A stretch of DNA of 64,000 nt from Acetobacter thailandicus (GCF_011516655.1 NZ_WOSV01000001.1:62001-126000); one strand, 5' to 3'; shown: positions 26,894 to 35,665, counted from the first letter of the stretch. Notes: a model not told the origin generated them from the letters alone. Program-made: numbers and translations.

Positions 26894-28039
26894 TTATTTT
26901 TCATCGGAAGCTGCCGGTGTAATACCAAGTTTAGACAGAATAGCAGCGCGTGTGCTCCCGTCTTCAATCAGGTCAACCAGAAGCTCACGCCATGATAGTC
27001 GTGCACGCCTTACCGCTTCATATAATGTTCCTGAAATTGGTGACTGAGGCTCATTTTTTTCAAAATACTGTGCTACATAAATAAGATGATTAAGCATATC
27101 ATCACGCGTTGGCTCTTTAGGATTTGTCATACACTGCGCCTCAGAAAGACACTCAGAAGAAGTCTCTCTTCCTGTTGTTATTGCAATACTCTCTTCCTGT
27201 TTCAGCTCCTGCTCAGTTAATATAGCCTCCTGCACAACAGGAAGTGTAATATAACGAGCTGCTATTTTCTCAGCTTTTGTCAGAAGAGCCATAATCCGAC
27301 TGGTAGGCGGTGAATCGTGACCAAGACGTTCAGTCATTAGTTTATCAAGCATTTTCCAGCTTTTTAAAGCCCGTCTGCTACCATGATAAACCTCCGACAA
27401 AGTGGTTTGCCCTAAACGGGCAGCTTCATCTTCAACCTCAGAAAAAGGCAGAATACCTGAAGCAAGACGCTGTTTGCGTCGTGCCGTGTCACCTATACCC
27501 TGCACCTCTTCTGACTGTTCATACTGCCATAATAAAAAAGGGGTTCCATCTGCGCGAGCAAACAAAGGAGTTTTTCGTAAAGCCTGCATCAAACTCCCAT
27601 CTGAACTCACACCATTCAGCCCGGTTAGTGCTGCAAAACGCGCCTCAGGTCCATCCTCATCGTTCCTAGGGAAGAAGTCAGGCCAGTAATCAGTAAATAA
27701 TCCAAGTGCAACATCTATGCCGTCAGCCAGTCCGTTCAGGCCATCAAGACGAATCAGCGCCTCAATCAACCAGGAAGAGACTTCAATATCTTTCCCTACC
27801 GACCGGAGGATTTTCGCAGAAAAATTACGTACAGCTATCCAGTGCTGCAAAGCCGCAGCACTTTCAGCCGGATCATACTCCCCTCGTCTTTCTGCCGCTC
27901 GGGCATCTGACCGTGCATCACGCAGCTGAAAATAAGGCGACGATGGTGAAATATCGAGGCGCGGGTCTGTACCCTGTGGAAGTTCTTCCGTGACAGGTTG
28001 CAATAAAGCATGTGGCGTATAGTCTTCTCTCTGAGCCAT
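26894..28039 (-). CDS. tssA: T6SS protein TssA (ImpA N-terminal family)
   Basis: TssA organises baseplate and sheath-tube extension. The 381-residue protein has the ImpA_N domain in its first half (DISPSSPYFQLRDARSDAR; LIEALIRLDGLNGLADGI; FTDYWPDFFPRNDEDG in separate blocks) and a C-terminal region (about 300-381) with EPQSPISGTLYEAVRRARLSW as seen in short TssA forms. It is the only T6SS gene on the minus strand, convergent with the phosphatase gene, and is expressed from its own promoter in the 370-base gap shared with the divergent yceI gene. Confidence 0.9.
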   Translation of the reverse strand: MAQREDYTPHALLQPVTEELPQGTDPRLDISPSSPYFQLRDARSDARAAERRGEYDPAESAAALQHWIAVRNFSAKILRSVGKDIEVSSWLIEALIRLDGLNGLADGIDVALGLFTDYWPDFFPRNDEDGPEARFAALTGLNGVSSDGSLMQALRKTPLFARADGTPFLLWQYEQSEEVQGIGDTARRKQRLASGILPFSEVEDEAARLGQTTLSEVYHGSRRALKSWKMLDKLMTERLGHDSPPTSRIMALLTKAEKIAARYITLPVVQEAILTEQELKQEESIAITTGRETSSECLSEAQCMTNPKEPTRDDMLNHLIYVAQYFEKNEPQSPISGTLYEAVRRARLSWRELLVDLIEDGSTRAAILSKLGITPAASDEK

Positions 28040-28410
28040 CAGGCGACTGCTCCGGATTATTTCAGATTATTTTCATCGCGCTTTTACCTGGCGACAGAAG
28101 AGCTGTCTTAAGCTTACACAGATAACATGTAAAATATGTAATGTATAAAAATTCATTTTTTACACGTATTATCAAAAGAATACCTTCAGGTGCGACCAGG
28201 AAACAACACTCTGACACACCCCCTTACCGAACCCGCCCGTAAACCACCATTATGTAAAAAATAGAAACATTAGTTTTCTATTATTGTTATTTATTACATT
28301 ATCAATACCCCGTAAAAAAGACACAGAAGGAACAGACCTCACATTCACTGTTCCGCCAGAACATCGCGTTTTTTGTCCTGCCACTTTCTGTTTTACGGAG
28401 TAATTTCCTC
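28040..28410. other. Divergent promoter region between tssA and yceI
   Basis: No gene is seen. The region separates two outward-facing genes, so it should hold both promoters. The part at 28130-28310 is AT-rich. A GGAG element about 12 bases before the yceI ATG can act as its ribosome binding site. No operator could be assigned. Confidence 0.4.
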
Positions 28411-29025
28411 ATGAAACTCTCTCTGCTTTCTCTTCCCGCTGCTGCACTTGCACTGGGCCTTACCGCTGCCCCTGCTTCTGCTCAGGTTGTAACCAATGCC
28501 TCTCAGGTTCAGTCCGGCACCTATGCTGTTGAGCCTGGCCACACACAGGTTGGCTTCTCTGTGCTGCATTTTGGCTTCACTAACTATCAGGGTGTTTTCT
28601 CAAACGTTTCAGGCACTCTGCACCTCGATGCCAAAAAACCGGCAGAATCGACATTGTCAGTAACCATTCCTGTCAGCTCTGTGCAGACAACCAGCACAAA
28701 ACTTGATGAAGAACTGAAAAGCGACCAGTGGTTTGATGCTGCAAAATTCCCTGATGCCACATTTGTCTCAACATCTGTGCATACGAATGGTCATAACGAC
28801 GCCACTGTAACCGGCAACCTGACCCTGCATGGTGTAACAAAACCAGAAACCCTGAAAGTACATTTCATTGGTGCTGGCGTTAACGCACTCGACAAAAAAT
28901 ACACAACAGGGTTTGAAGCAACAGCCACCATTAAACGCAGCGACTTTGGCGTAAAAATGTATGTTCCTTACGTTTCTGACGAAGTACGCCTGCATATTGC
29001 CGGCGCATTCGAAAAACAGGACTAA
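28411..29025 (+). CDS. YceI-family periplasmic protein
   Basis: YceI-like lipocalin-fold protein; members bind isoprenoid or polyprenyl ligands in the periplasm, and E. coli yceI responds to pH and osmolarity. The 204 residues start with a clear signal peptide ending at APASAQ and continue with YAVEPGHTQVGFSVLHFGFTNY, SDQWFDAAKFPDATFVST and TVTGNLTLHGVTKPETL in separated positions, all YceI signatures. It is first in a compact operon with a cytochrome b561 and a second YceI protein. The ligand is not predictable from sequence. Confidence 0.92.
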   Translation: MKLSLLSLPAAALALGLTAAPASAQVVTNASQVQSGTYAVEPGHTQVGFSVLHFGFTNYQGVFSNVSGTLHLDAKKPAESTLSVTIPVSSVQTTSTKLDEELKSDQWFDAAKFPDATFVSTSVHTNGHNDATVTGNLTLHGVTKPETLKVHFIGAGVNALDKKYTTGFEATATIKRSDFGVKMYVPYVSDEVRLHIAGAFEKQD

Positions 29026-29030
29026 CAGCC

Positions 29031-29654
29031 ATGACGCTCCCTGCACACTTAAACGCCGGGAGCACACGCTACTCAACGGTTGCGATCATCCTGCACTGGA
29101 TGATCGCCTTCGGGATACTGGTCCTGATCGCAATGGGGCTGATCATGGATCACCTTCATCTCGACCCCATGCGTGTGTTCCAGCTTTATCAGCTTCATAA
29201 ATCTATCGGCATTACAGTTCTTCTGCTCGTTATCATACGTATTGGCTGGCGCCTGTTACACCGTGCTCCTCCCCTGCCTGACACGATGCCGGTGACAGAG
29301 AAAAAATTGGCGCATCTGGCGCATCTGGCTCTCTATGTATTGCAGATCATCCTGCCACTCAGTGGCTGGGCAATGGTTTCAGTATCGGTGTTTGCCATAC
29401 CAACAGTACTCTTTAGTGTTGTGCCATGGCCTGACCTGCCTGTTCTGCCAACACTTGAAAATAAAGCACCGGTTGAGGACGCGCTAAAAACAGTGCATCA
29501 TTGGCTTGCCTGGGGGCTTTTGGCTCTGATCACAGCACACGTTGCAGCCGCACTCCGGCACCGTTTTATTTTACACGATTCAGTTCTTGCACAAATGCTT
29601 CCCTCACTGAAGAAATCAGTGCCTCTATCACGCCGGAAGGATCACACATCATGA
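29031..29654 (+). CDS. Cytochrome b561 family protein
   Basis: Four-helix membrane dihaem cytochrome of the YceJ type. The 207-residue protein has helices with histidine ligands: ILHWMIAFGILVLIAMGL near the N-terminus, LHKSIGITVLLLVIIRIGW, then ALYVLQIILPLSGWAMV and VHHWLAWGLLALITAHVAAALRH split across the last helices. It presumably passes electrons from the quinone pool to a periplasmic partner. Its position between two YceI genes, five bases after the first and overlapping the second, mirrors the E. coli yceI-yceJ pairing and suggests a shared function. Confidence 0.9.
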   Translation: MTLPAHLNAGSTRYSTVAIILHWMIAFGILVLIAMGLIMDHLHLDPMRVFQLYQLHKSIGITVLLLVIIRIGWRLLHRAPPLPDTMPVTEKKLAHLAHLALYVLQIILPLSGWAMVSVSVFAIPTVLFSVVPWPDLPVLPTLENKAPVEDALKTVHHWLAWGLLALITAHVAAALRHRFILHDSVLAQMLPSLKKSVPLSRRKDHTS

Positions 29655-30220
29655 CGTCTCTGCGCACTCTTCTCCCCGCGTTCATAGCAGGAGCAACACT
29701 GTTCTCTGCTCCGGCTATGGCCGCAGACTGGATACTTCAGGATGGCAGCGGCGTTGTAGGCTTTTCCGGCACACAAACCGGCAAAACTTTTCATGGCCAT
29801 TTCACCCGCTATCATGGCACGATCTCTTTTGACCCCGCACAGCCTGAAGCAGGACATGCCAAAATTATCATAGAAATGGCCAGCGCTGTTACCGGAGATA
29901 AACAACGTGACGAAGCTTTACCTGGCCATGACTGGTTTGACATAAAAGCCTTTCCTGATGCTGTGTTTGACGTAACCACCTTCAAACACCAGAGTGGCAA
30001 TCACTATAATGCCGAAGGCACCCTCACCATTAAAGGTGTCAGCAAACCTGTGACTCTGCCTCTTTCTATCGATATCGCAGGCACAAGCGGTCTGCATGCA
30101 AGAGGCAGTCTTCAACTGGCCCGCACGACCTTTAATGTTGGTTTAGGACCATGGCAGTCACCTCAGTGGGTAGCGCTTGAAGTCAACGTTGATGTTGACG
30201 TTACGGCTCACGACCGCTGA
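29651..30220 (+). CDS. Second YceI-family periplasmic protein
   Basis: Diverged YceI paralogue, 189 residues from the ATG at 29651 that overlaps the cytochrome stop (ATGA). A signal peptide ends near APAMAADW. The core shows SGVVGFSGTQTGKTFHG, GHDWFDIKAFPDAVFDV and GTLTIKGVSKPVTLPLSI, the YceI pattern, although the family opening differs from the first copy. Two YceI proteins flanking one cytochrome suggests different ligands or a relay. A GACCG/CGGTC hairpin overlaps its stop and may mark the transcript end. Confidence 0.88.
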   Translation: MTSLRTLLPAFIAGATLFSAPAMAADWILQDGSGVVGFSGTQTGKTFHGHFTRYHGTISFDPAQPEAGHAKIIIEMASAVTGDKQRDEALPGHDWFDIKAFPDAVFDVTTFKHQSGNHYNAEGTLTIKGVSKPVTLPLSIDIAGTSGLHARGSLQLARTTFNVGLGPWQSPQWVALEVNVDVDVTAHDR

Positions 30221-30239
30221 GAAAACGGTCTTATCGTCT

Positions 30240-31178
30240 TCAGAGGCAAGCCTCGGCCTGCCTCTCCTCCTTTGCCCATGGCGGATGTTCAAACGCCTTC
30301 ACGAGGTAATCAAGCAACGCTGTTAGCCGGGCTGGCCTCACGGTACTGGCTGGTGTTACAAGATATAACGTAATCACAGGCCCTTCCCACCCAGGCAGCA
30401 AACGTTCAATGCGGCCGGTGCGCAGGCCCTCCCACACCATAAATTCAGGAAACAGCCCGTATCCCAGGCCTGCCTCAAGAGAAGGTAAAAAAGCCTCAGA
30501 GTTATCTGCGCTGAAACTCGATTTCTGAGCCAGAACATACTCTTTTCCTGATTTACTTTCTCTTAAACGCACCATACCTGGCGCTGCATTATTTGTATAA
30601 ACAAAGCTCTTACGGGTTTCGAGGTCGCGCGGGTGCTCTGGACGCTCACTCTTTTCAAGCCATGATGGCGCCGCAACAAGCAAAAGCCTGACATCACATA
30701 ACCGCCGGGCTCTCAATGATGAATCTGCCAGCGAGGCAATACGCAAAGCCGCATCATATCCATCTGCTACCAGATCAACAACAGCATCACTAAAATCGAC
30801 TGACAGATTAATAGCAGGATACTGCTCCAGAAAACCAGGCAGCACCGGTGCGAGATGGCGCACTCCAAATGTTGTAGGTGCGGCAAGACGAAGACGCCCT
30901 GAAGGGCGCTGCATATCGCCACGCGCCTGCACCTCTGCCGCTTCGGCCTCTGCCACGATACGACTGGCATACCCCAGCAGGCTACGCCCTGTTTCTGTCA
31001 GTGACATATGCCGCGAATTACGATTAAACAGCGATATCCCCAGCGAACGCTCAAGACGACTCACCGCTTTGGAAACTGTAGGTTTAGAAAGCTGAATTTC
31101 TTCAGCAGCACGGGCAAAAGAACCAAATTCTGCCACTTTTGCAAACACAGCCCAGGCTTCAAAATCTGGCAGACGCAT
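30240..31178 (-). CDS. LysR-family transcriptional regulator
   Basis: LysR-type regulator of 312 residues from the ATG at 31178, which is preceded by a strong AGGGGAGAAG ribosome binding site; longer in-frame versions are unlikely. The N-terminal winged helix-turn-helix is typical (FAKVAEFGSFARAAEEIQLS; KPTVSKAVSRLERSLGISLF; NRNSRHMSLTETGRSLL). The effector-binding domain (about 90-300) most resembles the AaeR/DmlR-like group with RLRLAAPTTFGVRHLAPVLP. It is divergent from a pirin gene 165 bases away, the classic layout for a LysR regulator and its target. Confidence 0.9.
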   Translation of the reverse strand: MRLPDFEAWAVFAKVAEFGSFARAAEEIQLSKPTVSKAVSRLERSLGISLFNRNSRHMSLTETGRSLLGYASRIVAEAEAAEVQARGDMQRPSGRLRLAAPTTFGVRHLAPVLPGFLEQYPAINLSVDFSDAVVDLVADGYDAALRIASLADSSLRARRLCDVRLLLVAAPSWLEKSERPEHPRDLETRKSFVYTNNAAPGMVRLRESKSGKEYVLAQKSSFSADNSEAFLPSLEAGLGYGLFPEFMVWEGLRTGRIERLLPGWEGPVITLYLVTPASTVRPARLTALLDYLVKAFEHPPWAKEERQAEACL

Positions 31179-31343
31179 CTTCTCTCCCCTGCACCACAAA
31201 CAATAGAGCCAGCCTAAGACAAAAATACCTGTTTGGCAAAAATCAGAAACAATCCTTTTCCATAATTTCCATATACGCACCCATCACCCTGGAGGTATAT
31301 TTTCAGACAACAGCTCTCAGATCTTTTTAAATAAGAGGCTTAC

Positions 31344-32054
31344 ATGATCGATATTCGCCCCCATAACCAGCTTGGCCACGCTAACCACGGCTGGCTTGAT
31401 GCCAGACATCATTTTTCATTCGCTGACTACTATGATTCTGCACGTATGCACTGGGGTGCCATACGTGTGTGGAATGATGATGCGATTGCGCCCGGCACAG
31501 GTTTTGGTAAGCATCCGCACAAAAATATGGAGATCATTACTTACATTCGGGAAGGCGCTATTACTCACGAGGACAGCCTGGGGAACAAAGGCCGCACTGA
31601 AGCCGGAGATGTACAGGTTATGTCAGCTGGCACTGGTATTTTTCATAGTGAACATAACCTGGAAGATATCACCACCCGCCTGTTTCAGATCTGGATTATT
31701 CCTGACCGTTCAGGACATGCGCCCTCATGGGGTACACGTACCTTCCCCAAAGGAGAACGGGCCGGAAAATTTGTTGCTCTTGCCTCTGGATATCAGGAGG
31801 ATAAAGAAGCTCTTCCCCTGAATGCACAAGCTCGTGTTATGGGGGCATCACTTAAGAAAAATGAAAGCCTAGAGTATAATTTTCCTGATAAAAACTTAGG
31901 ATATCTGGTTGTCGCAAAAGGCTCAGTCGTTATCGACGGCAAGACTGCTAACGAAGGGGACGGCGCAGCGATCTCACAAACTGATACCATCACCGTTACT
32001 GCAACTGAAGATGCAGAAATAATTCTCGTAGAAACCAGGCCTGTCACAGACTAA
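31344..32054 (+). CDS. Pirin-family protein (YhhW-like bicupin)
   Basis: Pirin/YhhW-like bicupin of 236 residues; some members have quercetin 2,3-dioxygenase activity. The metal-site histidines and glutamate are visible: FGKHPHKNMEIITYI with GAITHEDSLGN, then SAGTGIFHSEHN. The N-terminus HANHGWLDARHHFSFADYYD is characteristic. The second cupin (about 140-236) is degenerate. No signal peptide, so cytoplasmic. It is divergent from the LysR gene and probably controlled by it. The natural substrate is unknown. Confidence 0.9.
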   Translation: MIDIRPHNQLGHANHGWLDARHHFSFADYYDSARMHWGAIRVWNDDAIAPGTGFGKHPHKNMEIITYIREGAITHEDSLGNKGRTEAGDVQVMSAGTGIFHSEHNLEDITTRLFQIWIIPDRSGHAPSWGTRTFPKGERAGKFVALASGYQEDKEALPLNAQARVMGASLKKNESLEYNFPDKNLGYLVVAKGSVVIDGKTANEGDGAAISQTDTITVTATEDAEIILVETRPVTD

Positions 32055-32072
32055 AATAAACTTCCATAACCA

Positions 32073-32100
32073 GACCACAGTTTTTTAATATTCTGTGGTC
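32073..32100. terminator. Hairpin between convergent pirin and GT61 genes
   Basis: A perfect GACCACAG/CTGTGGTC stem with a T-rich loop lies 19 bases after the pirin stop and overlaps the stop codon of the minus-strand glycosyltransferase gene. It could end transcripts from either side, though no T-tract follows the stem on the plus strand. Confidence 0.45.
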
Positions 32101-33247
32101 ATGCATGCAACGCTGACAAAAACCTCTCAGCTGTTATCGGGCTGCCACCCATATTATAAAATTTATAGTGAATACCACGATTAGCTGCGATAAGATAAAA
32201 GCAGTTTCTCAAATGATTCTGGTTATCCAGTCTGCGATTTAATTCCAGAAGTTTTGTACCTTTTCTGGAAAAAACCAGATTAGCAAGCCCTGCACCATGA
32301 GGAGCTATAATGCTTGTGGCCTGCCGGAAAAGAGCAACCTGAGTCCTGAAGTCCATTCCCTCCAGAAACACTTTTGTATACCCTTCCTGTTCAAGGATCG
32401 GGTCAATCAAAGCCTGCTCATCTGGTGTAATACGCCCGCTTCCGTCCATAGCACGACCGACATAAAAGCGCTCTGGCAATTCGGGGTTATGGGGCACATC
32501 GAAAAGATCAAACAAGCGATGCGGAGCTTCCATATTCAAATAAAGCTCTGGCATTGTAGGTGAGTGCCAGAGGTAGTGAATACGTCGTGCTCTATAAATG
32601 CCATCTTCAAGCGGCGTCACCCTATCACTAAGACCAGCAACGGCCAGAGAGCTGTTAAAAACTTCCTGTGAAAATGCCGGGTTACGCGTAGCAAAACTTT
32701 TTATAGCATCAGGAATAATAAATTTTACAAAATCCGGCAAAATTCTTTTTGCTATCTGCATTTTTGAAACAGCATATAAAAGCCAGTGATAATAATTGCG
32801 TGCTGCGCCATCAAAGCTCAGAAACACATCGTCATTCAGTTCATGATAAGGCAAATCAGGAAGGCGTTTTGAAACATTATAAAGGCCATGATTACAAAAG
32901 CAGGATGGCTCTGACATCACCCGGTCCTGATTATCAATAATCATTCCATCCAGACCATGACCTATAACAAAACGCCCGTTCTCAACAGTGAGCAGCCGTA
33001 ATACTGTCTGCCTGATGCTGATATATTCTGAATCACCAACAAGGCGCGCACCGTAAAAACTCAGGCCACACCGAAAATCATCCATATTCTGAGAGGGGTA
33101 AGCCTCAGCGGGTGGAATAAGTTTTGTGTGACCAGCCTTCATAAGGTCTGTTTTACGTGCGGCATGAAAAGAAGAAATTGTATTCTTAATATGAAAAGGG
33201 TCACTCTGAATCGATGGCATCACATTATTCCGCATCCATAATATCAC
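32099..33247 (-). CDS. GT61-family (DUF563) glycosyltransferase
   Basis: Glycosyltransferase family 61 protein, about 382 residues from a GTG; ATG codons at residues 5 and 10 (33235, 33220) are alternatives. The GT61 pattern is present: YYHWLLYAVSKM in the centre, LPERFYVGR, then FRQATSIIAPHGAGLANLVFS and TKLLELNR near the C-terminus. No membrane segment is seen. The family adds sugars such as xylose or GlcNAc to glycans; the acceptor here is unknown. It stands alone in an AT-rich accessory stretch, which suggests surface polysaccharide modification. Confidence 0.85.
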   Translation of the reverse strand: MILWMRNNVMPSIQSDPFHIKNTISSFHAARKTDLMKAGHTKLIPPAEAYPSQNMDDFRCGLSFYGARLVGDSEYISIRQTVLRLLTVENGRFVIGHGLDGMIIDNQDRVMSEPSCFCNHGLYNVSKRLPDLPYHELNDDVFLSFDGAARNYYHWLLYAVSKMQIAKRILPDFVKFIIPDAIKSFATRNPAFSQEVFNSSLAVAGLSDRVTPLEDGIYRARRIHYLWHSPTMPELYLNMEAPHRLFDLFDVPHNPELPERFYVGRAMDGSGRITPDEQALIDPILEQEGYTKVFLEGMDFRTQVALFRQATSIIAPHGAGLANLVFSRKGTKLLELNRRLDNQNHLRNCFYLIAANRGIHYKFYNMGGSPITAERFLSALHA

Positions 33248-33840
33248 GCTCTTATATTTCTGGTTGTATCAGCTAGCAGCATCCAGCGCAAAGAGACATG
33301 CTACGTGTACATCTTAAAAACTGATTTTTAATAATTAATATTTTATAATAATTGTTCTTTTCTCTCTTATGTAATTTTCAATATAATAAAAAATATAGAA
33401 TTATTATACTTTAAAATACTGTTTCTTTAATCCAAATAAAAAATATTTACTCCGTCAGAAAAACAAAACTTGAAGTAAAAACCCAACATAAGCTCTGATA
33501 CGCTCTATTCCCCGGAAAAAAGTCGGGAGGTTACCTGCGCGCTTCATATGAAAAAGCAACAGGACACTCTTCAGCGCCAGAAAAATCATGCGACTTTATA
33601 CCATCCTTCCCAGGTAACCACAGGAATTAGCAAATTGCTGCACATCAATCAAAACGAGAAGATTTTCACAACCAGTCAGGCACTTCCGTTCCCACCTGAC
33701 GGGGCACTCTTACGATACAGAAGCTAAAGAAATACATATCCTGTCTTTTGCATTTATCCACAGATTTCGGGGATGAATATGTGGGCACCCTTGTGGAAAA
33801 CGGGTACCCACACTCTGAACAACTGAAAAGACTAAACTAA
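33248..33840. other. Gene-free region with several inverted repeats
   Basis: No convincing open frame. The first 200 bases are very AT-rich. Further on are GGTTACCTG (33529-33537) and its exact reverse complement CAGGTAACC (33611-33619), a GTCAGG/CCTGAC hairpin (33675-33700), and a nine-of-ten stem GTGGGCACCC/GGGTACCCAC (33781-33811). The last lies just downstream of the minus-strand lipoprotein gene and may end its transcript, though it lacks a T-tract. The nested pairs could belong to an unannotated small RNA. Confidence 0.4.
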
Positions 33841-34317
33841 TTAATCCTGGAAACCAAACGGCCCTATACCGGGATCCCAGTTACCCCATGCAGGATTCCA
33901 TGAGGGATTCCAGTTATTCCAGGCCGGACCAGCCTGCCAGTCTCCCCAGTTCCACGAGCCATCCTGATACTCAACTGCAGTATCCTGCTGCTGATTAACC
34001 AGAGCCTGCTGCTGACGATACTGCTCATAAGCGTCATATGCTTTCTGGTCACCGACATACAGGCAGTCACAAATCGTCGGATCAGCGTAAACATAGAAAA
34101 CCTTACCATCATGCATACGCCTGATAAAGCGGTGCGCTGGCAGTTTATCGAGCATTTTCTGACGCTTAACTGTATTAGCCGGGTGAAAGGCAAAGCCTGC
34201 CGCTGCCAGATGATCTTCTTTATGAGCAATTTTAAGAGGCTGACTGGCACAGGCGCTTAGCAGCATAATACCTGCGCAGACTGCACCAGATTGCACGAGA
34301 AAACGAGAAAACATCAT
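33841..34317 (-). CDS. Predicted lipoprotein with Trp/Asn/Pro-rich C-terminus
   Basis: A 158-residue protein of unknown function. The N-terminus is a lipoprotein signal with lipobox LSAC (Cys23). The mature part contains LDKLPAHRFIRRMHDGKVFYVYADPTICDCLYVG in consecutive blocks (a compact domain with a CDC pair), a Gln-rich helix (YEQYRQQQALVNQQQD), and a tail built of WNNWNP, SWNPAW and GNWDPG units. Lipid anchoring in the envelope is likely; the tail may bind glycan or remain disordered. I recognise no named family beyond proteobacterial lipoproteins. Confidence 0.75.
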   Translation of the reverse strand: MMFSRFLVQSGAVCAGIMLLSACASQPLKIAHKEDHLAAAGFAFHPANTVKRQKMLDKLPAHRFIRRMHDGKVFYVYADPTICDCLYVGDQKAYDAYEQYRQQQALVNQQQDTAVEYQDGSWNWGDWQAGPAWNNWNPSWNPAWGNWDPGIGPFGFQD

Positions 34318-34554
34318 TTTTTCCTTATACTCACGTAAGCCTTTACCCTATGGCTCTCCGTGTCTTGTTCTCTGTTTCAGACAAGAATTCATATCATGAC
34401 CATTTTTTTTGTCATTAAAAACCGAACAAGGATGATAAGCAGAGTTCTCTCCCCTGAAATTATTTGTTAGGTTATAATAAGCAATTCGGTCTAGTGTTAT
34501 ACAACCCTGCTTCAGGACATAATACCCTGATCCTGACATTTCCGGAGAGAATGC

Positions 34555-35658
34555 GTGAAAGTAAAACCCTTATTGAACCTGCTTCTCCCATCACTACTGC
34601 TCATGCCATTACCCGGGAAAGCATGTTCCAGTCTGGCAATTACAGATAGCAGCGGGCACGTCTTTCACGGCCGCACACTTGAACTGTCTGAAGATCTGCC
34701 TTCATGGCTGACCTACTACCCTAAAGGTACAGCCTTTCAGAAAAAAGCACCTGATGGCAGCAATGCGGCAAGTTACCAGGCATTATACCCTGTATTGTCC
34801 GTCACAACCGAAGTCTATCAGGATGGTGATGACCATAATATGCTTGAAGGTGTGAACGGAGCCGGCCTTTCGTTCAGTGCCAACATGGTACCCGAAGCCA
34901 ACCTGACACCCCTGACCAAAGATGAATATAAAACATCTGTTCCTGTCACCTCAATTGGGGAGTGGGCACTGGCAAATTTTGCCACTGTTGAAGAAGTCAG
35001 AGAAGCCGTAAAAAAAGGTCATTTCTGGTCCCCCGTGCTGACACGTCTTGGCGGCGTGAAATCACCATTCCACTTTGCTTTTTACGACAAAAAAGGCGGC
35101 AGTATCGTTGTTGAGGCCCTTAACGGCACATTTCACGTCTATGATAACCCGACAAAAGTTATGACCAATGGTCCTGACTTTCCGTGGCATCTGCAAAACC
35201 TGAATAACTACACGCAACTTACAAACAAGGACCGGTCAGAGGCCGTGCTGGGCACCCTGAAACTGGTTCAGCCTGACAGTGGCATTGCAGCAGAAGCACT
35301 TCCTTCCTCTGACACATCAGTCGGGCGTTTTATTCGTGGTGTGTATTATACAACGTACGCACCGGTTGCTAAATCCACCGGCGATTCATTCAATGTTCTG
35401 GCACACATTATGAACCGCTTTGACCGGATGAAAAACATCACAACCGATACGCTTGGCGGCGAATCAACCATAAAAACAGGTAAAACACTGTCAGAATATA
35501 CTGTCTGGACCTCTCTCACAGACCTGAGCGATGGTATCATGCTCATTCGGGGTTACAGTGATATCGGTTACAAAAAATTCTCTCTCGAGGCATTTCACGA
35601 CGTGAAAAAGCCCGTCTTTGAAAGAATAAATGACGCGAATACGGCCCTCTCTTACTAA
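34555..35658 (+). CDS. Secreted linear amide C-N hydrolase, choloylglycine hydrolase family
   Basis: Ntn hydrolase related to bile salt hydrolase and penicillin V acylase. The 367 residues start at a GTG after CCGGAGAGAA. A signal peptide runs to GKA, and Cys24 (ACSSLAITDSSG) is the predicted catalytic nucleophile exposed by signal cleavage. Downstream are HGRTLELSEDLPSW, LEGVNGAGLSFSANMV and GSIVVEALNGTFHVYDNP with NGPDFPWHLQNLNNY, all family-typical. It is periplasmic or exported. The true substrate (bile salts, acyl-homoserine lactones, beta-lactams, other amides) cannot be told from sequence. A strong terminator follows. Confidence 0.88.
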   Translation: MKVKPLLNLLLPSLLLMPLPGKACSSLAITDSSGHVFHGRTLELSEDLPSWLTYYPKGTAFQKKAPDGSNAASYQALYPVLSVTTEVYQDGDDHNMLEGVNGAGLSFSANMVPEANLTPLTKDEYKTSVPVTSIGEWALANFATVEEVREAVKKGHFWSPVLTRLGGVKSPFHFAFYDKKGGSIVVEALNGTFHVYDNPTKVMTNGPDFPWHLQNLNNYTQLTNKDRSEAVLGTLKLVQPDSGIAAEALPSSDTSVGRFIRGVYYTTYAPVAKSTGDSFNVLAHIMNRFDRMKNITTDTLGGESTIKTGKTLSEYTVWTSLTDLSDGIMLIRGYSDIGYKKFSLEAFHDVKKPVFERINDANTALSY

Positions 35659-35665
35659 TTGTTTT

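Noticed and set aside
30212-30230. GACCG/CGGTC hairpin as a firm terminator after the second yceI gene
   Set aside because: The stem is only five base pairs and overlaps the stop codon, with a weak T-tract, so it was only mentioned under the gene.
34615-34630. Cys24 of the amidase as a lipobox cysteine
   Set aside because: The preceding residues (GKA) do not fit the lipobox consensus, and the Cys aligns with the Ntn nucleophile.
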